A stretch of 11,572 bases of DNA from an uncultured Micavibrio sp. (GTDB lineage: Bacteria > Pseudomonadota > Alphaproteobacteria > Micavibrionales > UBA1664). The notes beneath the pieces were generated by a model. The model was not told where the DNA came from and did no database searches. It saw only the letters and a list, made by a program, of their open reading frames with translations. The first letter of the stretch is position 1. Every line of letters starts with the position of its first letter. Where the stretch lies: contig CALBME010000182.1 in assembly GCA_937896295.1 (NCBI GenBank), positions 1 through 11,572 on the forward strand. The letters are read 5' to 3'. Both the position numbers and the translations under genes were made by a program. Of this stretch, positions 1-6,892 are shown in pieces.

Positions 1-267
1 GGTCGCATCCGTCAGCGCGGTGACCATGACCACGGGAATATGCGCGGTGACGGGGTTGGACTTGATAATTTTACAGACCTCGAAGCCGTCCATGCCCGGC
101 ATCATGACGTCGAGGAGCACGATATCCGGCATATCGGCCGCAACGCGCTCAAGCGCAGCCGGGCCGGATGTGGCAGTGATAACGTCGTAATATTCCGATG
201 TCAGCTTGGCTTCCAGAAGCTTCACATTCGGCGCAATATCATCAACAACAAGAACACGCGCCGTCAT
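1..267 (-). CDS. pleD: PleD-type response regulator, N-terminal receiver domain (partial)
   Basis: Only the first 89 residues lie in the window; the gene continues past the left edge. The fragment is a CheY-like receiver: acidic pair D9/D10, phospho-acceptor D53 in the run LLDVMMPGMDGFEVC, and T83 in VMVTAL. The start MTARVLVVDDI and the segment KLLEAKLTSEYYDV closely resemble Caulobacter PleD, which has two receivers followed by a GGDEF diguanylate cyclase domain and makes c-di-GMP at the cell pole when phosphorylated. The GGDEF part is not visible, so the full architecture is inferred. The ATG at 267 is preceded by an AGGGG ribosome-binding site inside the end of divK, and only three bases separate the two genes, so they are almost certainly co-transcribed. 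The divK-pleD order is the one known from Caulobacter and relatives. Confidence 0.85.
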   Translation of the reverse strand, partial: MTARVLVVDDIAPNVKLLEAKLTSEYYDVITATSGPAALERVAADMPDIVLLDVMMPGMDGFEVCKIIKSNPVTAHIPVVMVTALTDAT

Positions 268-270
268 GGA

Positions 271-672
271 TTACCCCTGCACCGTTGCGGCGGCAGCGGC
301 AGCCGGCGTATCGAGATGCTTTCGCACCGTTTCAATGAACGAAAGCACCGAAATGGGCTTGGAAATATAATCCTCGCACCCTGTTTCACGAATGCGGTCT
401 TCATCGCCTTTCATGGCAAAGGCGGTGACCGCAATGACGGGAATGGTGTTCAGGTCCTGCGACTCTTTCAGCCAGCGGATCAGGTCGAGACCCGAGACTT
501 CAGGAAGCTGGATATCCATCAGGATAAGGTCAGGCTTATGCTCCCGCGCGAGCTCGAGCACTTTCGTGCCTTCGCGCGTCTTCACGGTTTTATACCCATG
601 CGCTTCAAGCAAGTCGTTGAACAGTTTCATGTTCAACTCGTTGTCTTCAACGATCAGAACGGTCTTGGTCAT
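271..672 (-). CDS. divK: DivK-type single-domain response regulator
   Basis: This 133-residue protein is a stand-alone receiver domain with no output domain. It has the acidic pair E9/D10, phospho-acceptor D53 (LILMDIQLPE), T83 in AVTAFAM and K105 in YISKPIS. The run VEDNELNMKLFNDLLEA and the block AFAMKGDEDRIRETGCEDYISKPIS are very close to Caulobacter DivK, which is phosphorylated by DivJ/PleC-type kinases and controls the CckA-CtrA cell-cycle cascade and polarity. The tail after residue 122 is alanine-rich and probably disordered. It is followed after three bases by pleD and preceded after 27 bases by the eipB-like gene, all on the minus strand. I see no strong ribosome-binding site directly upstream. 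The assignment rests on high similarity plus the pleD neighbour. Confidence 0.93.
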   Translation of the reverse strand: MTKTVLIVEDNELNMKLFNDLLEAHGYKTVKTREGTKVLELAREHKPDLILMDIQLPEVSGLDLIRWLKESQDLNTIPVIAVTAFAMKGDEDRIRETGCEDYISKPISVLSFIETVRKHLDTPAAAAAATVQG

Positions 673-699
673 ACGAAAATACGTTCGTCTTCTTGTCTG

Positions 700-1629
700 C
701 TATTGCTTGTCAGCGCCGGGCGCATACGCGGAGTTTTCCGTGCAGGCGGGAGCGTCGATTTTCTCAAGCGCCACCAGCTTCTGGGTGATGGTGAACGTAT
801 CGTAGATGATTTTTATGTCGCTGACGACTCCATTATCCAGGGCCACCAGGTCCATCTCATAGTCGGCATTTCCGTCACTGTCCTCGGACGGGAAAAACGC
901 AAGGCGCAGGCTGTGCGCCGGGCTGTTGAGCAGGGTTTTATCGATACCCTTGGTCAGGCTGACCGTCTTTAAAGGGTCGACCTTGTCGCCTATGAAAACG
1001 TTAACCTGCTGCGCCCCCTGGTCATCCGAACCATCGAACAAGGCCGCGTTGAAGAATTTCTGACCCTTTCTGGCGTTCTGCAGAATCTGGTGGGTATGCG
1101 CCATCGGGAAGAATGTATTTTTGGGCAGTTTGAAATTCAGGTTGCCAGGCAAGGTGTATTGCGCGCTGCCATCGGCATTGGCGTCCAGTGTCGCGTGTCC
1201 GCGATACTCCTCGAACGGCACGCCGTTATTATCGCGCTTGGACGAAAAGCTTAAATTCTTGCCATCCAGTGTCTCGTACGAAGCAAAGTCGGAATTGATC
1301 CGCGACGTGGTGCCGTCTGAATACTCATACATCAGCGACGAACGATGATCCGTCGTCCATGAATCACATGTCTTTTTCCATTCGAAATACATCTTGCCCG
1401 AAATATCAACCAGCTGTCCGCCGCTGTTAACGGAAGACAGCTTGACCTGATACAGCGCGCGGTGCGGCTGCACCTCAACCATGCTGACCGCGGGCTGGAT
1501 GGACTTATTGACCGGAGCGATGCCGGGGCCGGGAAGAACCGAAGACGCCGCAAAGATCCGGGTGGCGGCAAAGGGCGTCGCCAGCAGCGCCGCACCCAGA
1601 CCGACCATAAGAATTTTTTTCATGCTCAT
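700..1629 (-). CDS. eipB: EipB-like periplasmic envelope-integrity protein (DUF1849)
   Basis: This exported protein of about 309 residues belongs to DUF1849, whose Brucella member EipB is a periplasmic beta-spiral protein needed for envelope integrity. A basic start MSMKK and a hydrophobic stretch ending near FAASS form a signal peptide. The mature part has only two cysteines, one in KKTCDSW (about residue 88) and one in APACTEN (about residue 296). These fit the single conserved disulfide of the family. Other family-like pieces are GKMYFEW, the SLMYEYSDGT block and LRLAFFPSEDS. An in-frame TTG at 1647 would add six residues, but the ATG at 1629 with a GGA seven bases upstream and a normal signal peptide is a better start; an ATG at 1623 is also possible. 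It appears to be the first gene of an eipB-divK-pleD transcript. Family membership is strong; function is inferred from Brucella. Confidence 0.83.
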   Translation of the reverse strand: MSMKKILMVGLGAALLATPFAATRIFAASSVLPGPGIAPVNKSIQPAVSMVEVQPHRALYQVKLSSVNSGGQLVDISGKMYFEWKKTCDSWTTDHRSSLMYEYSDGTTSRINSDFASYETLDGKNLSFSSKRDNNGVPFEEYRGHATLDANADGSAQYTLPGNLNFKLPKNTFFPMAHTHQILQNARKGQKFFNAALFDGSDDQGAQQVNVFIGDKVDPLKTVSLTKGIDKTLLNSPAHSLRLAFFPSEDSDGNADYEMDLVALDNGVVSDIKIIYDTFTITQKLVALEKIDAPACTENSAYAPGADKQ

Positions 1630-1788
1630 ATCGGTCCATTTTAGCAAAAATTGTGCCTAAGCTGAACGATATTCCATCGCGCGCGGCAAATTTTACCGCC
1701 CGCCCGTTCCGACAGGTCCGCCCAAGCGCGCCGGAATATTCAGCGACATCATCACACCGAAACAACCAATTGAAAACAAACAGTTTTT

Positions 1789-1794
1789 TATAAT
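1789..1794 (+). promoter_or_regulatory. Candidate -10 box upstream of the GGDEF gene
   Basis: A perfect TATAAT sits after a T-run in the roughly 200-base divergent region between eipB and the GGDEF gene. A TTGAAA at 1770-1775 is the nearest -35-like box, but the spacer is only 13 bases, so the pair is not a standard sigma-70 promoter. The same 13-base word that contains this TTGAAA also occurs upstream of the Do protease at 3862-3874. Apart from this and the leader hairpin, I see nothing else in 1648-1847. Confidence 0.3.
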
Positions 1795-1809
1795 TCTGGG
1801 TTTGGCACG

Positions 1810-1837
1810 CCTTTCGCAAAGATCATCTGGCGAAAGG
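1810..1837 (+). promoter_or_regulatory. Leader hairpin overlapping the ribosome-binding site of the GGDEF gene
   Basis: A perfect 8-base inverted repeat, CCTTTCGC at 1810-1817 and GCGAAAGG at 1830-1837, encloses a 12-base loop. Its right arm contains most of the AAGGA Shine-Dalgarno sequence (1834-1838), which lies nine bases before the ATG at 1848. If it forms in the mRNA it would hide the ribosome-binding site. The hairpin is seen directly; a regulatory role is inference. Confidence 0.4.
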
Positions 1838-1847
1838 ATACAATCAC

Positions 1848-2615
1848 ATGGTCTCGGATGCGGTTATCAAAGGTAAGGCACTGAATATAGGCGCGGACGC
1901 TTTCGCCGCCTTCCATCTTCTGCAGGATGACGAATTCAACAAAGCGGACCTGCTGCACGACCGTCTGAACAATCTCAAAACCCGTCCCGAACTGGACGAC
2001 GACTCCCTGCGCCGCATCGCCACTACGGCCCTGGACATGCTGCGCGATGCGCACAACGCCCTGGAGGAAGCCAACCGCCATATCACCACCCAGCGCAGCC
2101 GGATCGAACATCTGGAAAATATCGCCACGACCGATGAACTGACCACGCTGGTCAATCGCCGCGGATTTGGTGAGGCCTTCGACCGTGAACTCGACCGCAC
2201 CAATCGCGGCCAGACCAAGGGCGGCCTACTGCTGATGATAGACCTCGATAACTTCAAGGTCATCAACGACACCTATGGTCACGCCGCTGGCGACGCCGCG
2301 CTGCGTCTGGTTGCCGACACGCTCAAGACCACGGTACGCCGCATGGATATTGCCGCGCGTCTTGGCGGTGACGAATTCGTCATTCTGTTCAGCAACGCCG
2401 AAGTCATGGGTGCGGTCGACCGTGCCCAGCAACTGGCCATGCGCCTGAACAGCCTGACCCTGCGCTGGCAGGGCGAAAAAATTCCGGTCCGCGCCTCTAT
2501 CGGCATGCGCGCCTACGCGGCTGGCGATACGGTTGAAACCGTGCTGCATGGCGCCGACTGCGCGATGTATGACGTCAAGGCCAAGCGCGCCAAGAAGGAG
2601 AAGGTGCGGGCTTAA
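1848..2615 (+). CDS. Soluble GGDEF-domain diguanylate cyclase
   Basis: This 255-residue cytoplasmic protein should make c-di-GMP from two GTP. The GGDEF domain occupies about residues 92-250: the start motif TTDELTTLVNRRGF, the metal/substrate strand LLMIDLDNFKVINDTYGH, and an intact active-site GGDEF at 173-177. RRMD at 164-167, exactly five residues ahead, matches the RxxD inhibitory I-site, so product inhibition is likely. The N-terminal 90 residues have no membrane segment or recognisable sensor. Residues about 50-90 are helical with heptad-like spacing and probably form the dimerising stalk. The C-terminus is lysine-rich (KAKRAKKEKVRA). The gene is divergent from eipB-divK-pleD and is closed by a strong terminator, so it is probably monocistronic. 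The input signal is not visible. Confidence 0.93.
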   Translation: MVSDAVIKGKALNIGADAFAAFHLLQDDEFNKADLLHDRLNNLKTRPELDDDSLRRIATTALDMLRDAHNALEEANRHITTQRSRIEHLENIATTDELTTLVNRRGFGEAFDRELDRTNRGQTKGGLLLMIDLDNFKVINDTYGHAAGDAALRLVADTLKTTVRRMDIAARLGGDEFVILFSNAEVMGAVDRAQQLAMRLNSLTLRWQGEKIPVRASIGMRAYAAGDTVETVLHGADCAMYDVKAKRAKKEKVRA

Positions 2616-2618
2616 GAA

Positions 2619-2646
2619 TTCGGGCGGGTGTGTCTAGACGCCCGAA
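2619..2646 (+). repeat. Inverted repeat just after the GGDEF gene
   Basis: Perfect 8-base arms TTCGGGCG (2619-2626) and CGCCCGAA (2639-2646) flank a 12-base loop, starting four bases after the stop codon. No T-tract follows, so it is not a classic terminator. It may protect the mRNA 3' end. Confidence 0.4.
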
Positions 2647-2710
2647 CGAGTACGCGACTTGTTCCCCTACCCCAAGCCTCAAGCTCCAAGGGCAGGTCGC
2701 TTTCCAAGAG

Positions 2711-2751
2711 ATCCGGGTTCGGACCCCAAGCCGAACCCGGATTTTCTTTTT
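2711..2751 (+). terminator. Rho-independent terminator of the GGDEF gene
   Basis: A perfect 12-base stem (2711-2722 with 2731-2742) has an 8-base loop, ACCCCAAG, and is followed at 2743-2751 by TTTCTTTTT. This is a textbook intrinsic terminator for plus-strand transcription. No T-tract follows it on the minus strand, so it is not a good terminator for mrp. Part of the right arm can instead pair with sequence at 2752-2761. Confidence 0.85.
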
Positions 2752-2811
2752 GAAAATCCGGCAGGCGGCAATCCGCGCGCAAGGCGCGCAACAAGATATC
2801 GAACCCGGATT
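2737..2811. repeat. Nested palindromes between the GGDEF gene and mrp
   Basis: Three structures follow or overlap the terminator. CCGGATTTTC (2737-2746) pairs perfectly with GAAAATCCGG (2752-2761) over a 5-base T loop. GCGCGC (2775-2780) pairs with GCGCGC (2784-2789) over AAG. CGAACCCGGATT at 2800-2811 repeats the word at 2732-2743 and is complementary to 2711-2721. The arrangement allows alternative foldings on either strand. It may be a remnant palindromic intergenic element; no other copy is visible in the window. Confidence 0.5.
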
Positions 2812-2819
2812 GTCTTATC

Positions 2820-3821
2820 TCAGAAATTTGCCCTGATCTGTTGCGCGATGGCGATGAAGGCCCTGGCCTGATCGCTGTCGGGTCGATCCATCACGATGGG
2901 CGTTCCGGCATCCGAAAATCTGCGGATATCGCTGTCGAGCGGGATTTCCCCCAGAAAAGGCACATCCGCTGCCGCCGCTTCTTCACGTGCGCCGCCGTGA
3001 CCGAAAATTTCGGCGCGGTGCCCGCAGGACGGACAGCAGAAGAAACTCATGTTTTCGACAATCCCCAGAATGGGGACATCCACCTTGCGAAACATCTCCA
3101 GGCCTTTTTTGGCATCGATCAGGGCGATGTCCTGCGGGGTTGAAACGATCACGGCACCCGATACATCGACCTGTTGCGCCAGTGTCAGCTGTGCATCGCC
3201 CGTACCCGGCGGCATATCTATGACCAGTACATCGCACCCTTCCCACGCCACATCCCGCAAAAGCTGTTTCAGGGCAGACTGGATCATCGGCCCGCGCCAG
3301 ATCATCGGCGCTGCCTCGTCGACCAGAAAGCCCATCGACATAACTTTCAGCCCGTGCGCGTCTATGGGGATGATTTTTTCATTTTCGCGGGCAGGTTTTT
3401 CGCCGCGTACACCGGCCATGCGCGGCTGGCTCGGTCCGTAGATATCGGCATCCAGAAGCCCGACGGTAAGACCTGTCTGCGACAGGGCGCAGGCCAGATT
3501 GATGGCCACGGTCGATTTCCCAACGCCGCCTTTGCCTGAGGCGACCGCGATGATGGTCCTGACCGGCACATCAATGCCGCCGGACGGCTTTTTCTTTTCG
3601 GACTTGGGCTTTTCGGCGGTCAGGATCACGTGTGCGCGCCCAACCCCTTTTACTGTCATAATGCGTTTTTCGGCATCAAGGCGCATGATCTCATGCGCGG
3701 CGCCGTCCTCGGCAAGAAGCACGACACTGACATCCCGCCCGTCGATCAGCACCGACTGGACCGGAAGATCCCCCAGTACGGCACGAATTTTTCCCTCATC
3801 GGGTTTGCCCAGACCAAACAT
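2820..3821 (-). CDS. mrp: Mrp/ApbC family iron-sulfur cluster carrier ATPase
   Basis: This 333-residue cytoplasmic P-loop ATPase belongs to the Mrp/NBP35 (ApbC) family, which holds and delivers Fe-S clusters to target proteins. Residues 1-70 form a shortened MIP18-like N-terminal domain and 71-85 a lysine-rich linker. The deviant Walker A SGKGGVGKST is at 95-104, DADIYGPSQPRM at 124-135 and IDMPPGTGD at 201-209. C263-P-S-C266 is the family CxxC that binds a bridging cluster at the dimer interface. The length is normal. The ATG at 3821 is preceded by AAGGA at good spacing. The gene is divergent from the Do-type protease gene, sharing a roughly 120-base AT-rich promoter region. No convincing terminator for mrp is seen on the minus strand. 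Confidence 0.95.
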   Translation of the reverse strand: MFGLGKPDEGKIRAVLGDLPVQSVLIDGRDVSVVLLAEDGAAHEIMRLDAEKRIMTVKGVGRAHVILTAEKPKSEKKKPSGGIDVPVRTIIAVASGKGGVGKSTVAINLACALSQTGLTVGLLDADIYGPSQPRMAGVRGEKPARENEKIIPIDAHGLKVMSMGFLVDEAAPMIWRGPMIQSALKQLLRDVAWEGCDVLVIDMPPGTGDAQLTLAQQVDVSGAVIVSTPQDIALIDAKKGLEMFRKVDVPILGIVENMSFFCCPSCGHRAEIFGHGGAREEAAAADVPFLGEIPLDSDIRRFSDAGTPIVMDRPDSDQARAFIAIAQQIRANF

Positions 3822-3958
3822 GCACTACGTCCTTTTTTCGAAACACCTATTATATAAGTGTTTGAAAACAAACAATGCCAGTCTAAACTCAATTTTGCCA
3901 AAATTTTGCGCCAGATTATGCGGGGTTGATCCCCATTCACCAGATGAAAAAGGTTCCC
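3822..3958. promoter_or_regulatory. Divergent promoter region of mrp and the Do protease
   Basis: This AT-rich stretch separates two divergent genes. AAACAC (3841-3846) and GTGTTT (3858-3863) form an inverted repeat around TATTATATA-like sequence, which offers -10-like boxes on both strands and could be an operator. For the protease, TTGAAA (3862-3867) and TAAACT (3884-3889) with a 16-base spacer form a plausible promoter. GGGG/CCCC arms at 3922-3934 make a small leader hairpin. No proven factor can be named. Confidence 0.35.
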
Positions 3959-5560
3959 ATGTTTCGCAACACTGTCCTGACCTGCACCGCCATCGCTGCC
4001 GGTGCCCTTGGTATCTTTGCTTATACCGGTTTTGGTACACCTGCCGCCGCGCTCACGCCGTCCGCCCCGCCGACCATGGTTCCCGTCAGCTTCGCCGACC
4101 TGGCCGAAAAACTGCTGCCGACCGTCGTCAACATTTCATCGACGCAAAAAGTCGGCGCGGAAGAGGACAGCGCCCTGGGCGAGGAAGCCGCGCCGGAACT
4201 ACCCCCCGGCATGCAGGGCACGCCGTTCGAAGACTTTTTCAACGAATACATGAAACGCCATCAGGGCGAACAGGCGATGCCCGCCACGTCACTCGGGTCC
4301 GGGTTCATCATCGACAAGGACAAGGGCTATATCGTCACCAACAACCACGTCATCAAAGACGCGCAGGAAATTCGCGTCACCTTGCATGATAATTCCATCG
4401 TCAACGCATCGGTCGTCGGCAAGGACGATAAAACCGATCTGGCCCTGCTTCAGGCGGACCTGAAAGGGCATAACGTGGCCGCCACGCCCTTTGGCGATTC
4501 CGACGCCTTGCGCGTGGGCGACTGGGTCATGGCCATCGGCAATCCCTTTGGCCTTGGTGGTACGGTAACCGCAGGCATCGTGTCCGCCCGCAAGCGTGAC
4601 ATCAACGCAGGCCCCTACGACGACTTCATCCAGACCGACGCATCGATCAACCGCGGCAATTCGGGCGGTCCGATGTTCAACCTGCGCGGCGAAGTCATCG
4701 GCATCAACACCGCCATCTTCAGCCCGTCCGGCGGCTCTGTCGGCATTGGTTTTGCCATCCCCTCGAACATGACCAAATCCGTGCTCGACCAGTTGACCAA
4801 ATACGGCAAAACACGTCGTGGCTGGCTGGGCGTCCGCATTCAGACCGTCACCGATGAAATTGCCGAAAGCCTTGGCCTCGGCAAGGCACGCGGCGCCCTT
4901 GTGGCATCGCTGACCACCACCGGCCCGGCTGAAAAGGCAGGGGTGAAGCCCGGTGATGTGATCATCCGCTTTAACGACAAGGACGTCACCGACATGCGCG
5001 CCCTTCCGCGTATCGTCGCCAACGCCGAAATCGGCAAGACGGCAGGCATGGTTGTCTGGCGTGACGGCAAGGAGGTCAAACTCAATGTCATGGTCGGCGA
5101 ACTTGAAATCGCCGAAGACCAGGGCCTGATTGAGAAAGCAAGCCCCGCCGAACCCGAGGCACCCCAGCTGGGCGACGCGGTCAAGGAACTGGGCATTAAG
5201 GTTCTGGCGCTTACACCGTCCCTGCGCAACCAGTTTGGAATTGCGTCCGATGTCGCGGGCCTCGTGGTCATGGACATCGAACCGGACGCCGATGCGGTAC
5301 GCAAAGGCCTTGCCGAAGGCGACGTGATTGTGGAGATGAACCAGACTGCCGTGAAATCGGTGGCGGAAGCTGCCAAGGTCATCGCCGAAGCCAAGGCCTC
5401 CAAGAAGTCGAGCGTGTTGATGCTGATCAACCGTCAGGGCGATATTCAGTTCATCGCCGTGAAGCTTGAATCGCATCCTGATGCAGGCAAACCGTCGCCG
5501 AAAGATCCGGGCGCCGCGCTTGCACCTGCTCTGCCCGCTGAACCCAAGCCGGCACCGTAA
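3959..5560 (+). CDS. Periplasmic Do-type serine endopeptidase (DegP/DegQ/HtrA family)
   Basis: This is a protein of about 533 residues that degrades or chaperones misfolded envelope proteins. An N-terminal hydrophobic stretch ending near PAAAL is a signal peptide or anchor. The trypsin-like domain has the full triad: H130 (TNNHVI), D160 (KTDLALL) and S235 (GNSGGPMF). The HtrA Q-linker region (about 68-110) lies ahead of it. Two PDZ domains follow, at about 289-379 (GWLGVRIQ, GPAEKAGVKPGDVI) and 405-500 (LVVMDIEPDADAVRKGLAEGDVI), then a proline-rich tail. I chose the ATG at 3959 because AAAAAGG lies five bases upstream; an ATG at 3944 and a TTG at 3926 are in frame and would lengthen the start. 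miaA follows after six bases. DegP and DegQ cannot be separated from sequence alone. Confidence 0.94.
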   Translation: MFRNTVLTCTAIAAGALGIFAYTGFGTPAAALTPSAPPTMVPVSFADLAEKLLPTVVNISSTQKVGAEEDSALGEEAAPELPPGMQGTPFEDFFNEYMKRHQGEQAMPATSLGSGFIIDKDKGYIVTNNHVIKDAQEIRVTLHDNSIVNASVVGKDDKTDLALLQADLKGHNVAATPFGDSDALRVGDWVMAIGNPFGLGGTVTAGIVSARKRDINAGPYDDFIQTDASINRGNSGGPMFNLRGEVIGINTAIFSPSGGSVGIGFAIPSNMTKSVLDQLTKYGKTRRGWLGVRIQTVTDEIAESLGLGKARGALVASLTTTGPAEKAGVKPGDVIIRFNDKDVTDMRALPRIVANAEIGKTAGMVVWRDGKEVKLNVMVGELEIAEDQGLIEKASPAEPEAPQLGDAVKELGIKVLALTPSLRNQFGIASDVAGLVVMDIEPDADAVRKGLAEGDVIVEMNQTAVKSVAEAAKVIAEAKASKKSSVLMLINRQGDIQFIAVKLESHPDAGKPSPKDPGAALAPALPAEPKPAP

Positions 5561-5566
5561 GCCCGC

Positions 5567-6433
5567 TTGCAGGTCACCGTTATCATAGGTCCAACGGCCA
5601 GTGGCAAATCCGCCCTGGCCGTTGCCCGTGGAGCCCGCGAGAATGCTGCCATTATCAACGCCGATGCGATGCAGTGTTACGACGCGCTGCCCATCCTGAC
5701 GGCGCAGCCGCGCGACGATGAGTGTGCGGGCCTGCCTCACCGCCTTTACGGTGTTCTGAAATCCGTCCAAAGCGTAACCGCCGCAAGCTGGGTCGATATG
5801 GCGGCGCAGGAAATCAACGCAGCCTTTGCTGACGGCAGGACGCCATACATCGTGGGCGGCACCGGTCTTTATATCAAGGCATTGATGGAGGGGCTGTCAC
5901 CCATGCCGGAGATCCCCGTACAGATCCGCGACGCCGTCCGCGCACGCACGCGTGAAGATCTGTATGCGGATCTGCAATCGCGCGATCCCGTGATGGCGCA
6001 ACGCCTGAAGCCCGGCGATACTCAGCGCATCATGCGCGCGATGGAGGTTCTGGAGACGACCGGGGAATCCTTAAGCGTCTGGCAGGCCATGTCACCGCGC
6101 AAGCCTCGGGGCGCATGGACATATCACGTCATCGCCATCAACCCCGACAAAGACATTCTGGAACGTAATATCCGCGCCCGTCTCAAGGGCATGGTGGCTT
6201 CCGGTGCGGTCGACGAAGTGCGCGCCCTCTCACACGAACTCGATGCAGGCAATATTCCTGCCGATGCACTGATTACCATGGCGCACGGCTTTCGCGCATT
6301 GCGCAGGGTCGTGAAGGGCGAAATGACGCTGGACGATGCGCTGGAAGCAACCGCGATTGAAACACGCCAGTATACCAAGCGCCAGCGCACATGGCTGCGC
6401 CACCAGATACGGGCCGACGAAGTTCTAGGTTAG
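5567..6433 (+). CDS. miaA: tRNA dimethylallyltransferase
   Basis: This 288-residue enzyme transfers the dimethylallyl group to N6 of A37 in tRNAs that read codons starting with U. The P-loop GPTASGKS is at 8-15. INADAMQCYDALPILTAQP matches the family signature that normally reads DSMQVY, so two of its positions are substituted. VGGTGLYIKAL and the C-terminal QYTKRQRTWLRHQ, which contacts tRNA, are also present. The start is the TTG at 5567: this frame is closed by the protease stop codon at 5558-5560, and the P-loop begins only seven residues in, so no other start fits. There is no good Shine-Dalgarno sequence, which suggests translation by coupling to the protease gene six bases upstream. 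It ends in a 4-base tail-to-tail overlap with the lipoprotein gene. Confidence 0.95.
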   Translation: MQVTVIIGPTASGKSALAVARGARENAAIINADAMQCYDALPILTAQPRDDECAGLPHRLYGVLKSVQSVTAASWVDMAAQEINAAFADGRTPYIVGGTGLYIKALMEGLSPMPEIPVQIRDAVRARTREDLYADLQSRDPVMAQRLKPGDTQRIMRAMEVLETTGESLSVWQAMSPRKPRGAWTYHVIAINPDKDILERNIRARLKGMVASGAVDEVRALSHELDAGNIPADALITMAHGFRALRRVVKGEMTLDDALEATAIETRQYTKRQRTWLRHQIRADEVLG

Positions 6434-6837
6434 TACATCTGCAGTCCGTTGGGCGTGTAGATGCCCACGGGCCGTTTGCGGTAATGATCCATCAGCTTGT
6501 AGTGACTGACGCTGTACATGCGCGCGACCGCCGTGGCCAGTCCTCGCTGGCTGGATGCAGGCAGATTGTAAAACGCCGGCCCCAGATCGACATAGGTGCC
6601 GTCACTTTTGTCATAGGTTTTCATGATCAGGCCGGCTTCGCGCCAGCTGGAGGTAATCGCCTGGGGCGACGTGCCCGCGGGATAGACCCACGCCTGATCG
6701 GGGTACGCCTCCGGCAGCACCCATTGCTGGTTCTGAATGTACGGTTTGAAGCCATACGCGCTGCTGTTCCGCTCGCCGTAGCAGGCACTCAAAGCCACAC
6801 TGGCCACTGCTAACCCTATGAAAAGACGCGCTTTCAT
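6430..6837 (-). CDS. Small hypothetical lipoprotein
   Basis: This 135-residue protein is of unrecognised family. The start MKARLFIGLAVASVALSAC is a clear lipoprotein signal with lipobox LSAC and C19 as the acylated residue; Tyr at +2 suggests outer-membrane sorting. The mature part is rich in Tyr, Trp and Pro (QQWVLPEAYPDQAWVYP, TYVDLGPAFYNLP) and ends YTPNGLQMY. I see no catalytic motif. AAGGG lies six bases before the ATG at 6837. The gene converges on miaA, overlapping its last four bases, and is divergent from the FlgC-like gene 55 bases away. The function is unknown. Confidence 0.82.
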   Translation of the reverse strand: MKARLFIGLAVASVALSACYGERNSSAYGFKPYIQNQQWVLPEAYPDQAWVYPAGTSPQAITSSWREAGLIMKTYDKSDGTYVDLGPAFYNLPASSQRGLATAVARMYSVSHYKLMDHYRKRPVGIYTPNGLQMY

Positions 6838-6892
6838 TCTAAACCCTTGATTCTTTATGGTTTGGTAACACGAACCCTGTTAAAATTCCCAT

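Noticed and set aside
40..972. Open frame of 310 codons on the plus strand
   Set aside because: It lies antisense to pleD, divK and eipB, which match known families through their whole length.
2612..2836. Short open frames on both strands between the GGDEF gene and mrp
   Set aside because: They run through terminator and palindrome sequence, lack ribosome-binding sites and resemble no protein.
4289..5770. Long open frame of 493 codons on the minus strand
   Set aside because: It is antisense to the Do protease and the start of miaA, both unmistakable; its translation resembles no protein and is rich in His/Arg/Gly as expected of a mirror frame in GC-rich DNA.
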